Below, in pieces: positions 8,496 to 17,465 of a stretch of DNA of 64,000 nucleotides. Position 1 is the first letter of the stretch. The number at the start of each line of letters is the position of its first letter. The stretch spans positions 51,574 through 115,573 of the forward strand of contig JAVCCK010000002.1 of the NCBI GenBank assembly GCA_030765525.1, read 5' to 3'. Made by a program: the position numbers and the translations under genes. The notes under the pieces are model-generated. The model was not told where the DNA came from and did no database searches. It was given only the letters and a program-made list of their open reading frames with translations. This DNA is from Candidatus Lernaella stagnicola. GTDB lineage: Bacteria; Lernaellota; Lernaellaia; Lernaellales; Lernaellaceae.

Positions 8496-9953
8496 TCACT
8501 TCGCGGCTGAATCCGCCGGCGAGCGCCGCAGATACTTCCACGTCAGCGCCCTTATCGTGCTGGAGAGCACGACCGACGCGAATCCCCAATAGGCGCGCAA
8601 GCGAACCGGTTGTCGAATGATTCGATACAAAACGCGGAACCAGTAGGTCGGCCGCAGATAGGTCGAGACCATGAAGGTCATGGCCGCGCGCTCCACCTCT
8701 TTGCTGGTCAGGTGATAGGTCGGCATCGGCGGCGCGAAGGGGTTGTGGTTGGTTTCCTGGAAGGTGGCCGGGTCAAAGAATCCTTCCCGGGTCACCAAGT
8801 CGGCGAAAGTAGTTTTCGGTTGCGGCCGGTAATAGATGACGATCGAAATATCGAGGTTCAACTTGCGCACGAAAGCGAAGGTTTGTTTTAACGTCTCCCG
8901 GCTTTCCCACGGGAAGCCCAGCATGAAATTGCCGGTCGTGAACACGCCGCGCTTTTGCAGGTGCTCGTTCAACATCAGGGCTTTGTCCAGACTGTAACGC
9001 TTCGGCATCTTGTCGAGAATTTCACGCGCGCCGGATTCGTAGCCCAGGTAAAGGGTATTCAGGCCGCAGTCGATCATCGCGTCGGCTAACTCGATGTCCA
9101 TGAAGTGAATGGAGGTTTGCGTCGTCCACTTCATGCCGAATTTTTCTTCGCGCATGCGGCGGTAAATCGTCATGGCGCGGTCGCGGTCGGTGTTGAGTTC
9201 TTCGTCTTGGAAGAAGAGGAAATTGACGCGGAGCTTGTTGCGCAATTCGCGGATTTCTTCGATGACGTTTTCGGGCGAACGGCCGTGCCAGACGCCGTGC
9301 CACATGACGGGGCTAGCGCAGAAACCGCAACTCATATTGCAGCCCCGCGACGTGACAACCGGCAGCGAACGGTCCTTGGCCTGATTGCTGGAAAGAAAAC
9401 CGACACGCATCATGTCCGGCCGCGAAAAACGGCGATCCGGGAAGGGCAGCGAATCCAGATCGCTGATTCTCTCGCGCTTCGGGCCTTCGCGAACCGCGCC
9501 CTCATCCAACCAAGCGGTGCCGGCGATCCCGCGCAAGTCTTCGCCTCGTCCGAGCCGGTCGACGATCTCGCGCAGCGTGTTCTCCCCTTCGCCAAGGACG
9601 GCCAGGTCGATTTCGTCGTGCTTGACGATCTCGGGAAACGGGGTCGGGTAATACCCGCCGCAAACGATCGTGGCCCCGGTTCGCGCCTTGATCGCGGTGG
9701 ATAATTCCAGCGATTTGCTGATATTCGCCGTCGTGATGGTCAGGCCGACGACCTCCGGCCGGAAACGTTCGACCCGGTCGACTACCTCGGCGTCGGCCAT
9801 CCGGTGGAGCATCTGATCGATGATTTCCACTTCGTGTCCGTCCCGCAACAGCACCGCCGACAGGTAGCCGAGGTTCACCAATTCGAGCTGAAAGACCTCG
9901 CTGTAAAGCAAGAATTCCTTGTTGGCCAACGCGTTGATCAGGACGATTTTCAT
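8496..9953 (-). CDS. B12-binding-type radical SAM protein
   Basis: 485 residues. It starts 'MKIVLINALANKEF' and contains the Rossmann-like domain ('IVCGGYYPTPFP', 'VLGEGENT'), the cluster motif CNMSCGFC with Cys at 205, 209 and 212, and the barrel ('FLFFQDEELNTD', 'LGYESGARE'). The C-terminus ('YLRPTYWFRVLYRIIRQP') again has the Arg-Pro-aromatic hydrophobic tail. It is convergent with the paralogue pair and divergent from the next operon; the 314-base gap to 10268 must hold its promoter. Sequence alone does not separate methyltransferases from cyclases or mutases in this family. Confidence 0.86.
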   Translation of the reverse strand: MKIVLINALANKEFLLYSEVFQLELVNLGYLSAVLLRDGHEVEIIDQMLHRMADAEVVDRVERFRPEVVGLTITTANISKSLELSTAIKARTGATIVCGGYYPTPFPEIVKHDEIDLAVLGEGENTLREIVDRLGRGEDLRGIAGTAWLDEGAVREGPKRERISDLDSLPFPDRRFSRPDMMRVGFLSSNQAKDRSLPVVTSRGCNMSCGFCASPVMWHGVWHGRSPENVIEEIRELRNKLRVNFLFFQDEELNTDRDRAMTIYRRMREEKFGMKWTTQTSIHFMDIELADAMIDCGLNTLYLGYESGAREILDKMPKRYSLDKALMLNEHLQKRGVFTTGNFMLGFPWESRETLKQTFAFVRKLNLDISIVIYYRPQPKTTFADLVTREGFFDPATFQETNHNPFAPPMPTYHLTSKEVERAAMTFMVSTYLRPTYWFRVLYRIIRQPVRLRAYWGFASVVLSSTIRALTWKYLRRSPADSAAK

Positions 9954-10267
9954 CTTGAGTCGTACCCTTGTTCGAAGTCGTCAATCCGGTGCGGACGGGA
10001 CAAAACCCTAGCAATTCGACGTTTCGCATTTCAACCCATTTCGGCATTGAAAGCAACATTCAACTTCTTGGATTCACCGCGCGACGAGGCAAGAGACGAG
10101 GGCGACGGCGGCCGGTAAAGTTAACGACGATCTGATTTTTGCGAATCAGACGACCGCTTCGCGCCTCCCGTCCGGCTGTTTCACTTGCGGTTGCTCCGGC
10201 CCTTACCTAAGATGGACCGTCACCGGCGAATCATCCGCCGAATGAACTTCGGAAAACGATCTGCACA
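9954..10267. other. Divergent intergenic region with a short stem-loop
   Basis: No gene seen in 314 bases between two divergent radical SAM genes. It holds a perfect 7-bp stem at 10131-10137 and 10144-10150 with a 6-base loop. No T-run follows, so it is not an obvious terminator; it could be an operator or leader structure. I looked for a cobalamin riboswitch and did not recognise the conserved B12-box core. Confidence 0.4.
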
Positions 10268-11734
10268 ATGAAAATAGTCCTGATCAACCCAAACAACGGC
10301 GGCCGACATCCATTGATGGAACCGATCCCGCCGTTCTCGCTGGCCGCGTTGGCCGCGATCGCCAAAGGTCGCGGACACGAGGTCGAGGTGTGGGACCAGT
10401 TCGCCACGCGCGAGGACGAGCGCTCCCTGGTAAGCCGGTTGACGGCGGCGGCGGCCGACATGGTCGGCATCACCTCCCTGACCCCCGCATACCCGACGGC
10501 CCGTCGCATTCTGAAGCAATACCGGGACGGCGGCGGCCGCGGCATGACCGTCCTCGGCGGTGTTCACCCCACGATTTTTCACCGCGAGATCCTCGCTGAA
10601 AAGGCCGCTGATGGTATCGTGCGACGCGAGGGCGAAACGCCTTTCGCCGAACTGCTCGCTGCCGTGGAAACTAAGTCGCCACTCACGAACGTCGCCGGAT
10701 TGAGTTTTCGCGACGGCGACGAAATCGTGGTGAATCCGGACCACGAACAGGTCGCCGATTTGACGAGCCTGCCCTTCCCGGCCTGGGAATGTTTGACCGA
10801 CGGGTTGGACGTTTACGCCGAGGCGCCGACGCTCGGTTTGTTCGGGCGCACGTTGCCGATTCTCGCATCGCGCGGGTGCCCCATGCGATGTACCTTTTGC
10901 GGTCAGGAGATTTTTCATAAGGGCGTGCGAACCCGGCCGGTGGAACATGTGCTGGAGGAAGTTCGGTTTCTCCAGTCAGAGTTCCGAATTCGCAATTTCG
11001 TTTTTCTCGACGCCAACTTTCCCACACGTCGCGCCGACGGCATCGCCTTCTGCAACGCCATGCGCGAGTCGGGATTGCATCGCGATTTGCATTGGTCGGC
11101 CGAGTTGGCCGTCAGCCTGGCGGACCGCGAACTGATCTTCGAAATGGCGAGCGCGGGGTGCACCAACCTGGAATTCGGTTTCGAAGTCGGCGACGCGAAA
11201 GTTTTGAAGGAAACGCGCAAGGGCACGACGCTCGAACAGGCTTACCACGTCGCGCGCTGGGCCCGCGAAGCCGGGATTCACGTCTTCGGGCTGTTCATGA
11301 TCGGTTTGCCGGGCGAGAACACGAGTCACCTGCGCCGCACGTTTCGAGTGGCGAAACGACTGGATTGCGACATGGCGAAATTCAACGTCGCCATTCCGTA
11401 CCCCGGCTGCGAATTATTCGAACGCCATCGGGAAGAACTGATGCGCGACTTCGACCCCGAAACCTATTGCGCTTGGTTTCGATCTTCGGACAAACAGCGC
11501 CGCGTCACCGTCGTGCCCGGCGGCATGAGCGCGACCACCTTGTTGTTGTGGCAACGGTTGATGATGTTCGCCTACTATTTACGGCCGCGGATGATCGCCC
11601 GGCACTTGCGCCGTCGTTCGTTGCGGATGAGTCACATGCGCACCGGTTTCGGATTCCTGCTCCGCGATCTCGCGAGCGCCGCGTGGGCTTGGTTTCGCGC
11701 AAAACTCGCATCACCGTGGAAGTCTCCGACATGA
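10268..11734 (+). CDS. B12-binding-type radical SAM protein
   Basis: 488 residues, starting 'MKIVLINPNNGGRHP'. It has the B12-type domain ('TVLGGVHPTIF', 'REGETPFAELL'), the cluster motif CPMRCTFC with Cys at 204, 208 and 211, then 'FVFLDANFPTR' and 'LEFGFEVGD' in the barrel. The tail again carries 'YYLRPRMIARHLRRRS'. Its TGA overlaps the ATG of the flavoprotein gene by four bases (ATGA), so the radical SAM enzyme and the reductase are translationally coupled and probably act in one pathway. It heads a four-gene operon reaching 15176. Family certain, reaction unknown. Confidence 0.87.
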   Translation: MKIVLINPNNGGRHPLMEPIPPFSLAALAAIAKGRGHEVEVWDQFATREDERSLVSRLTAAAADMVGITSLTPAYPTARRILKQYRDGGGRGMTVLGGVHPTIFHREILAEKAADGIVRREGETPFAELLAAVETKSPLTNVAGLSFRDGDEIVVNPDHEQVADLTSLPFPAWECLTDGLDVYAEAPTLGLFGRTLPILASRGCPMRCTFCGQEIFHKGVRTRPVEHVLEEVRFLQSEFRIRNFVFLDANFPTRRADGIAFCNAMRESGLHRDLHWSAELAVSLADRELIFEMASAGCTNLEFGFEVGDAKVLKETRKGTTLEQAYHVARWAREAGIHVFGLFMIGLPGENTSHLRRTFRVAKRLDCDMAKFNVAIPYPGCELFERHREELMRDFDPETYCAWFRSSDKQRRVTVVPGGMSATTLLLWQRLMMFAYYLRPRMIARHLRRRSLRMSHMRTGFGFLLRDLASAAWAWFRAKLASPWKSPT

Positions 11735-12897
11735 GCGTCCAAGCGAAAACCTGGGACGTGATTGTCGTGGGTGGCGGTCCCGCCGGCGCGGTGGTCGCAC
11801 GCCGGCTTGCCGAACGTGGCATCGCCGTCGCCCTCTTCGATCACAGCCATCCGCGCTTCAAACCGTGTTCCGGTTTCCTCAGCCATGACGTTGCGCCATT
11901 CGAACCGGTTGTCGCGGAATTCACCGATCGGGAGGAGTTTGTCGGTGACCGCCGTTACACGGCGCCAAACGGCAAGTCCTTCGTCGTGCCGGGCAAGCTC
12001 GCGGCAACTCAGTTTGACTTGGTGGATCGCGCGCAATTCGATTGGTTTTTGTTACAGCGGGCCATCGCCGCGGGCGCCCGGTGGGTCAAGCAGCGTGTCA
12101 AAAGCCTCCGGCGCGACGGCAAGCAGTGGATTGTCACCTCCGAAGAAGGCGAGCAGCGGGCCGACTTCCTTATCGGAGCCGACGGCGCCGGCAGCGTCGT
12201 ACGACGCGAACTTCTGGGAAAGTTCAATCCCCGCGATCTCATTGCGGGAGCGGGTCGCCGGTACCCGGATGTTCGCCCTGCCGAATTGGACACGATCTTT
12301 CTGCCCGAAGGCGGCATCGTATTTCGCTTGCCGGGCAGAGATTTCGCGCAACTCGTCCTCGCGCGCCGCGCGGATCGCGCCGTCGGGCTAACAAAGCGGT
12401 TGGCGGCCTTCGCGGCAAAGTATGCGACCGAATGGCCGTCCGATTTTGTGCCTTGGTTTGGACTGCAACCCTCGCCGAGTTCACCAGGATTCTTTGATCG
12501 CCCGGCAAGCGGACCGGGTTTCTGTTTGATCGGCGACGCCGCCGGACACACGGACGCGGCCAACGGCGAGGGAATCATCTACGCCATTCGCGGTGCCGTC
12601 GCAGCGGCGGACGCTATCGTCGAAGGCAGACCGGAGGACTACGAGAGCCGCTGGCGCGACCAATTCGGCGAGCGGCTCATCAAGGGCGCCCGGCAGGCCG
12701 ACATCGCCGCGTCCACACGTCGCCTCAACATTGCCGCGACTCTCTTGGCGCGAAGCCCCCATTTGGTGGCCGCCGTATCGCGCGGCCTGGCGGCGGACCG
12801 GTCGATGGCCGGCCTGATTCGCGCCGCGTTGCCGCACGGTCATCGCATCGCGTGGGAAATCGTGCGCGGCCCGCGACCGCCGGCCCGGAGGAACTGA
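11731..12897 (+). CDS. FAD-dependent oxidoreductase, geranylgeranyl reductase family
   Basis: 388 residues from ATG 11731, four-base overlap with the gene before. The N-terminus has the FAD dinucleotide fold 'VIVVGGGPAGAVVARRLAER' and a following Cys in 'FKPCSGFLS', typical of the geranylgeranyl reductase group. A second FAD motif, 'LIGDAAGHTDAANGEG', lies near residue 275 and is the GD motif of the family. In characterised members the enzyme reduces isoprenoid double bonds; related ones hydroxylate or halogenate. Its position between a cobalamin-type radical SAM gene and an epimerase suggests tailoring of a lipid or isoprenoid-like intermediate. The exact substrate cannot be deduced. Confidence 0.82.
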   Translation: MSVQAKTWDVIVVGGGPAGAVVARRLAERGIAVALFDHSHPRFKPCSGFLSHDVAPFEPVVAEFTDREEFVGDRRYTAPNGKSFVVPGKLAATQFDLVDRAQFDWFLLQRAIAAGARWVKQRVKSLRRDGKQWIVTSEEGEQRADFLIGADGAGSVVRRELLGKFNPRDLIAGAGRRYPDVRPAELDTIFLPEGGIVFRLPGRDFAQLVLARRADRAVGLTKRLAAFAAKYATEWPSDFVPWFGLQPSPSSPGFFDRPASGPGFCLIGDAAGHTDAANGEGIIYAIRGAVAAADAIVEGRPEDYESRWRDQFGERLIKGARQADIAASTRRLNIAATLLARSPHLVAAVSRGLAADRSMAGLIRAALPHGHRIAWEIVRGPRPPARRN

Positions 12898-12899
12898 GA

Positions 12900-13874
12900 A
12901 TGCGCATCCTGGTCACCGGCGGCACCGGATTCGTCGGCCGCCATCTGTTACGCGAACTGCGCGGGCGAAACCGCGACGTGCTGTTGTTCGCGCGCTCGTC
13001 GAGCGACATCACCGAGGCTCGTGAGTTGGGTTGTGAGGTGTTCGTCGGCGACCTCACCGATTTTGCCGGGGTTCGCGAAGCCGTCGCCGCCGCCGATGCG
13101 GTGATTCATGTCGGAGAAATCGGCCTTTCGCTGCCCGATGCCACCGCGCGAAACGTATCGCTCGTTCGGGAGATGCTGGCCGCCGCGCGAAGTTCGGGGT
13201 TGCGGCGTTTCGTGCTGGTAAGCAGCGTGACGACCGTCGCGCCGCCGAGCGCCTGTCCCGCCGACGAAGACACCGAGCCTCTCGCCAACCACTTGGTCGA
13301 CGACGCTTACACCCGTTACAAGCGAGGGTGCGAGCAGGCGGTATTCGAAGCGGGGCAGCCGGCGACGATCATCCGCGGCTCGACAATTTACGGACCGGGC
13401 GCGCACTATCTGGTGTGGTTTGTTCGTTGGGCCCGGCGCATGGGTCGGCTCGGCCTGCCCTTCCCCGGTCGGATCGACGTTCGCCTGCCCACCGTCCACG
13501 TTGCCGATGTCGCCCAAATCCTGGCAACCGCGGTCGATCTCGAAGGCGACGATGTGACGGTCTACAATGCCGCTGACGATTGCGGCACCACGCCCGCCGA
13601 TTTTGTCCGGCGTCTGGCCGAACTCTGCGACATGCCGATGCGCCTGCGACAGACGCCCTTGGTGTTGCAGCGCGCGGCGGCCGCCGTATTGGACGCCATG
13701 CAGACATGGCGTGCAGAGCCCCCGCTGGCGGGGGGTGTTTACGATTTCTTGACTCACGACGCCGTGTTTTCGAATCGGCGTTTGAAAACGGACTTGAATC
13801 TGCGGCTCCGATATCCGTCAATTCAAGAAGGCCTACCCGAAACCGTGGCGTGGTTGCGGGACCACATCACGTAA
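12900..13874 (+). CDS. NAD-dependent epimerase/dehydratase, extended SDR
   Basis: 324 residues from ATG 12900, two bases after the preceding stop. The nucleotide-binding motif 'MRILVTGGTGFVGRHLL' is at the N-terminus, 'VLVSSVTTV' supplies the catalytic Ser region, and a Tyr-x3-Lys pair is visible in 'YTRYKRGCEQ' about 140 residues in. The substrate-binding C-terminal domain includes 'PGAHYLVWFVRWARRMGRLG' and 'VHVADVAQI'. Extended SDRs act on nucleotide sugars, flavonoids or sterol-like 3-beta-hydroxy compounds. In this operon it may oxidise or epimerise the radical SAM product. Family is clear, substrate open. Confidence 0.83.
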   Translation: MRILVTGGTGFVGRHLLRELRGRNRDVLLFARSSSDITEARELGCEVFVGDLTDFAGVREAVAAADAVIHVGEIGLSLPDATARNVSLVREMLAAARSSGLRRFVLVSSVTTVAPPSACPADEDTEPLANHLVDDAYTRYKRGCEQAVFEAGQPATIIRGSTIYGPGAHYLVWFVRWARRMGRLGLPFPGRIDVRLPTVHVADVAQILATAVDLEGDDVTVYNAADDCGTTPADFVRRLAELCDMPMRLRQTPLVLQRAAAAVLDAMQTWRAEPPLAGGVYDFLTHDAVFSNRRLKTDLNLRLRYPSIQEGLPETVAWLRDHIT

Positions 13875-13889
13875 AGGAACGAGAGCACG

Positions 13890-15176
13890 ATGGCGGATGT
13901 GTTGCTGATCAATTTCCCCTTCCACGCCAAGGGCATGCCGCGAATCCTGCCGATTCAGTTCGCCGCGATCGGCAGTCACCTGGCGTCCCGCGGTCACCAC
14001 GTACGCGTCGTGGATCTCAATTTGGAGCGTCGCGAGGATTTGTTCGCCTTGCTGGCGCGCCGGCGCTTCGACGTCGTGGGGATCAGTTACCGCAACGTGC
14101 TCCCGATGTTTTGGCTGGAACGTTTTCGGTCGCTGCGCGAGCTTGTCGTGCAACTCAACCGGCTGGGTGTGGACCCGATAGTCGGCGGGCCCGGTTTCTC
14201 GCTGTTTCAACCGGCGATTTTCCGCTGGGTCCCCGAACTCAACGTCGGCGCCATCGGTGAAGGCGAGATCACCATGGAGCGCTTTGTGGAAGGGCACGCG
14301 CTCGCGGACATCCCCGGCCTCTGCTACCGCACGGCGAGCGGCGTGGCGTGCAACTATCCCCCGAAGTTCTTGGACGGCGAGGCGATCCCGGCCTATTGCG
14401 ACATCGAGGGCCTTCGTTTTGACGATTCGGCGTATTTAGTCGGTTTGCAGAGTTACCGCGGCTGCAATTGGCAATGCTCGTATTGTCCCAGCTCGTTTTT
14501 GCGCGGGTCGGGGCAACGGTTGCGGCCGCTCGCGCACGTCGAGCAAGACCTTCTGTTCCTGCGCGATAAAGGCGTGCGCCATTTCATCTTAATCGACGGC
14601 GTCGGCAACGACCCGCCGGAACGCAGCCGGGAATTGATGTCGCTTTTTCAGCGCCTGGATTTTCCGGCGAGTTGGGAAGGATTTCTCAAGCCGCTGCCTT
14701 CGGTCGACGAAGCCGCGGTGGATGAATATGCCCGTTCGAAAGCCGTGCGCTTTCATATCGATGTCGTCTCGGGAGTCAAAAGCATCGCGGATCGGATCGG
14801 ACACGGCGTTGAGTTCCATGAAGCTCTGCGGGTCGGGCGGTTGCTCAAGCGCCGCGACATCGAGGGGCTTTTCTATTTCGCCTATCAGCTACCGGGCGAG
14901 ACGCTGCGCGACGAATGGACGACGTTCCGCCATTTGCACGCCATCAACCGCATTGGTCAGCCGACGTACATTTATCCTTTCTTCCCCTATCCCGGCACCG
15001 CATTCGAAAAAGAATACGGCAGCATTCTCTCCAAAGGCGTCTTCTGGCATCTGCGGCGCATGGCGGGAATGATTCTTCGCCCAAGCTTTCTCTGGTTTTT
15101 AAAAAACCTATTCACGCTCTCGGAAGTGACCGGGCCCCGCCACCCTCGCATCAAGCGCGGCGACATGCCCAGCTAG
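13890..15176 (+). CDS. B12-binding-type radical SAM protein
   Basis: 428 residues, last gene of the operon, 15 bases after the epimerase and preceded by AAGGAACGAGAG. The N-terminal domain is shorter and more divergent than in its relatives ('IVGGPGFSLFQP', 'AIGEGEITMERF'). The cluster motif CNWQCSYC has Cys at 192, 196 and 199, then 'HFILIDGVGNDPP' and a barrel. The C-terminus contains 'LRPSFLWFLKNLF', the shared aromatic tail. It ends in TAG. It is a distinct subfamily from the paralogue pair upstream. Confidence 0.84.
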   Translation: MADVLLINFPFHAKGMPRILPIQFAAIGSHLASRGHHVRVVDLNLERREDLFALLARRRFDVVGISYRNVLPMFWLERFRSLRELVVQLNRLGVDPIVGGPGFSLFQPAIFRWVPELNVGAIGEGEITMERFVEGHALADIPGLCYRTASGVACNYPPKFLDGEAIPAYCDIEGLRFDDSAYLVGLQSYRGCNWQCSYCPSSFLRGSGQRLRPLAHVEQDLLFLRDKGVRHFILIDGVGNDPPERSRELMSLFQRLDFPASWEGFLKPLPSVDEAAVDEYARSKAVRFHIDVVSGVKSIADRIGHGVEFHEALRVGRLLKRRDIEGLFYFAYQLPGETLRDEWTTFRHLHAINRIGQPTYIYPFFPYPGTAFEKEYGSILSKGVFWHLRRMAGMILRPSFLWFLKNLFTLSEVTGPRHPRIKRGDMPS

Positions 15177-15221
15177 GCGGAAATGCCGAAATCGTTTGCC
15201 CTGCGATTCGAACCGCGCACG

Positions 15222-16439
15222 TTACTGCATGAAATTCAGCACTAGATCGACCAAGCGCGCCCCGAGCAGCATCAAGTCGATCGCCGGTTCATTTGGGGGA
15301 ACCGCCGGTTCCACGAGCGTCGCGTCGGCCCAATCAGCGAAATCGTAGTCGGGATACTCCAGCATGCCGGAAAATTTGAAAATCTCGATCCGCCGAATGC
15401 GCGCCGCCTTGGCCGCGGCGATATCCGCCTCGAGTTGTTCGGGCGTATCGTATCCGTTGTTGCCGCTGGTTCGCACGAGGCCAATATCCACCACGGCGGC
15501 GTCGCCGAAATACTCGCGGGCCTTGCTCGCGTACGCGTATACGAAGTACGGCGACGCTTCAAAGGTCCCCAGGTAATGCGCGTATTCGGTTGAATAGGCA
15601 CACGGGGCGACACGATCCCAATCGATGCCGGACATGGGCGAGTTGCAGACGTCCTGGATGTCCGTGTCCCCGTCGGCAAGGTCATCCATGTGGAACGGGA
15701 AGGTCGTGATCTGAACCTCGTACCCACGGCCCTGAAAATCCTCGACAATCGTCTGGAATTTCTCCACCGATGTCGCAAACCGCTCGCGGTCCAGAAGTTC
15801 CAGGAAGATTTCCACCAGCAGCGCGAAGTCTCCGTTGGCCCAGGCTTCCTGAATTTCGGCGTCGTGCGGCGGGCCGAGTTCCATGTTGACCGACACCGTG
15901 TCGATGGCGGTGGTGATGGTTTCCGTCCAGTCCAGGATGGCGTTTGCATCCACCTCAAAGAGGTCGACGGTATCTTCGTTAGCGAACGACCCCGAAGAAG
16001 GAGCCGGGCAAAGCGTGACGGGAACTCCCAAGTTTTCGGCCTCGGTCAGCGTGTCGATGTACGCCTGCGAACCGATGTTGCTGGGGTGTATCCCGAGATA
16101 GAGGCGAAAACCGCGTGCCGCGAATTCCGGCAAATACGACAAAACCGCGGAAGGTGAGTAGGTCTTGATGCTGAATTCGTGCGTCATGACGGAATCGTCG
16201 TCATCATCGTTGTCATCGTTGTCGTCATCATCATCGTCGTCGTCGTCATCATCGTCGTCGTCATCATCGTCGTTGTCGTCATCGTCATCGTTATCGTCGT
16301 CATCGTCAGCCACGTCGTCATCATCGTCGCCGACGTCATCGTTGTCGTTGTCGTCGTCATCGTCGCCACACGCCGTGACAAACGAGATGAAAAACAAAAG
16401 CGCCGCCAAAATGATCGCGATCCGAATGCCGTACTTCAT
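15222..16439 (-). CDS. Asp-linker lipoprotein, possible TIM-barrel-like domain
   Basis: 405 residues from ATG 16439, preceded by AAGGAGGG. Signal peptide with lipobox 'FVTAC' and lipidated Cys at residue 24, then about 50 residues almost entirely Asp with some Asn, then a ~310-residue folded domain. That domain has alternating beta/alpha character ('FRLYLGIHPSNIG', 'VPVTLCPAPSSG', 'YEVQITTFPFHMDD', 'AAVVDIGLVRTSG', 'RIRRIEIFKFSGM'), suggesting a TIM-barrel-like protein, perhaps glycosidase-like, but I recognise no family. It follows the GntR regulator gene by 26 bases and may be part of its regulon. Convergent with the radical SAM operon. Confidence 0.75.
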   Translation of the reverse strand: MKYGIRIAIILAALLFFISFVTACGDDDDDNDNDDVGDDDDDVADDDDDNDDDDDNDDDDDDDDDDDDDDDDDNDDNDDDDDSVMTHEFSIKTYSPSAVLSYLPEFAARGFRLYLGIHPSNIGSQAYIDTLTEAENLGVPVTLCPAPSSGSFANEDTVDLFEVDANAILDWTETITTAIDTVSVNMELGPPHDAEIQEAWANGDFALLVEIFLELLDRERFATSVEKFQTIVEDFQGRGYEVQITTFPFHMDDLADGDTDIQDVCNSPMSGIDWDRVAPCAYSTEYAHYLGTFEASPYFVYAYASKAREYFGDAAVVDIGLVRTSGNNGYDTPEQLEADIAAAKAARIRRIEIFKFSGMLEYPDYDFADWADATLVEPAVPPNEPAIDLMLLGARLVDLVLNFMQ

Positions 16440-16465
16440 CCTTCCCTCCTTCGGGTCGTTACTCA

Positions 16466-17242
16466 TCATTCCATCTCTTCTAAAAAGGCGAAAAGACGCG
16501 CGTCGTCCACTTTCGCCTGTATCTCGAGCAACTCGTGCGCCCTTTTCTCGTCCCGCTGACGGAGCGATTCAATCAGCCCGCGGTAAAGGTCCAGCGCGGC
16601 GTCCATATCCCCGCCCACCCGGAAATAAAGGCCGATGATTTTGGCCATGACATCGCGGACGGTGTTTAGCGAAAAGGCGAATATCTGGTTGCGGGTGGCC
16701 CGGGCCAACTCGCGATAAAACGCGAAGTCCGGCTGTCCGCTGTAACGGTCCTCCACCGTCGCCCCTTCGATATCGCCTACCGTTCGCTCCAAATCGCCCA
16801 GGGACTCCTCGTCGATTCGCTCGACGGCTGCCGAGAGAAGCATCTTCGCAAACCGGATTCGCATGTCGGCTAGGTCCGCGATCATCTTGCGGTCGAGGTG
16901 TATTCCGTGTTCAACGAGGAACAACACGAACTCCAAGCCTCCATGGCTGTTGTAATCCTGAACGTAGAAGCCGCCCCCCTGGCGGACCCGCACCAACCCC
17001 ATGGCCTCCATCCGGCGTAGGGCTTCCCGCAGGCTGGCGCGGTTGACGTCGAATTGCATGGCCAACTCGCGTTCGGGCGGGAATTTGTCGCCCGGCTCCA
17101 GTTCACCGTCTAGAATCAAGTGCACCAATTGAACGAGGATCGTGTCGGAAATTCGCCCGCGTTTGATCGGCCCCAGGGAGTCCCACATTTTTTCTTTGCC
17201 GTTCGGAACCGGGTCTGCCTGTTTCCTCGCTGCCTTGGCCAT
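16466..17242 (-). CDS. GntR-family transcriptional regulator, FadR/FCD subgroup
   Basis: 258 residues from ATG 17242, which has AAGGAG eight bases upstream; a GTG three codons earlier is weaker. The winged-helix domain is clear ('[20 protein letters not shown]', '[14 protein letters not shown]', 'VRQGGGFYV'). The C-terminal all-helical part has the FCD-type pattern ('[20 protein letters not shown]', '[14 protein letters not shown]'), which in the family binds small organic acids or acyl-CoA. An inverted repeat of FadR-subgroup type lies 40 bases upstream, so it is probably autoregulated and likely controls the lipoprotein gene directly downstream. Confidence 0.88.
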   Translation of the reverse strand: MAKAARKQADPVPNGKEKMWDSLGPIKRGRISDTILVQLVHLILDGELEPGDKFPPERELAMQFDVNRASLREALRRMEAMGLVRVRQGGGFYVQDYNSHGGLEFVLFLVEHGIHLDRKMIADLADMRIRFAKMLLSAAVERIDEESLGDLERTVGDIEGATVEDRYSGQPDFAFYRELARATRNQIFAFSLNTVRDVMAKIIGLYFRVGGDMDAALDLYRGLIESLRQRDEKRAHELLEIQAKVDDARLFAFLEEME

Positions 17243-17281
17243 TCTCGACACTCCTTCCGTACTTTCAAAGGCGATTGGTAT

Positions 17282-17296
17282 ATTGGTTCGACCAAT
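17282..17296. promoter_or_regulatory. Candidate GntR/FadR-type operator
   Basis: A perfect 6-3-6 inverted repeat, ATTGGT-TCG-ACCAAT. It contains the TGGT-N3-ACCA core typical of operators of the FadR subgroup of GntR regulators. It lies 40 bases upstream of such a regulator gene, where autorepression would be expected. Confidence 0.65.
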
Positions 17297-17408
17297 TTCC
17301 GATATCCTATAACCGGGCTGTCGGCCGTGTCAACTCGGGGAAATGTCCACCTGATCGGCGCATTGGCCATTACGGTTCACGCGTGCCTTATCGGTGGCGA
17401 CGGCGGAG

Positions 17409-17440
17409 GAAAAAAAGGGCCGCTCCCAAAAAGAGCGGCC
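17409..17440 (-). terminator. Rho-independent terminator of the large lipoprotein gene
   Basis: On the minus strand an 8-bp perfect stem (GGCCGCTC/GAGCGGCC at 17433-17440 and 17418-17425) with a 7-base loop is followed by a T-run. It lies 26 bases beyond the stop of the minus-strand lipoprotein gene ending at 17466. Confidence 0.8.
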
Positions 17441-17465
17441 TAACGAAACGAGACAGAGAGCTTTT

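Noticed and set aside
9954-10267. Cobalamin riboswitch expected near B12-type enzymes
   Set aside because: I looked here and before 4074 for the conserved B12-box core and saw nothing convincing; a covariance-model search would settle it.
16179-16559. Frames with runs of Val/Ile, Ser or Met/Thr over the Asp-linker DNA
   Set aside because: They are the other five frames of GAT/GAC repeats. The Asp frame continues into a signal peptide on one side and a folded domain on the other.
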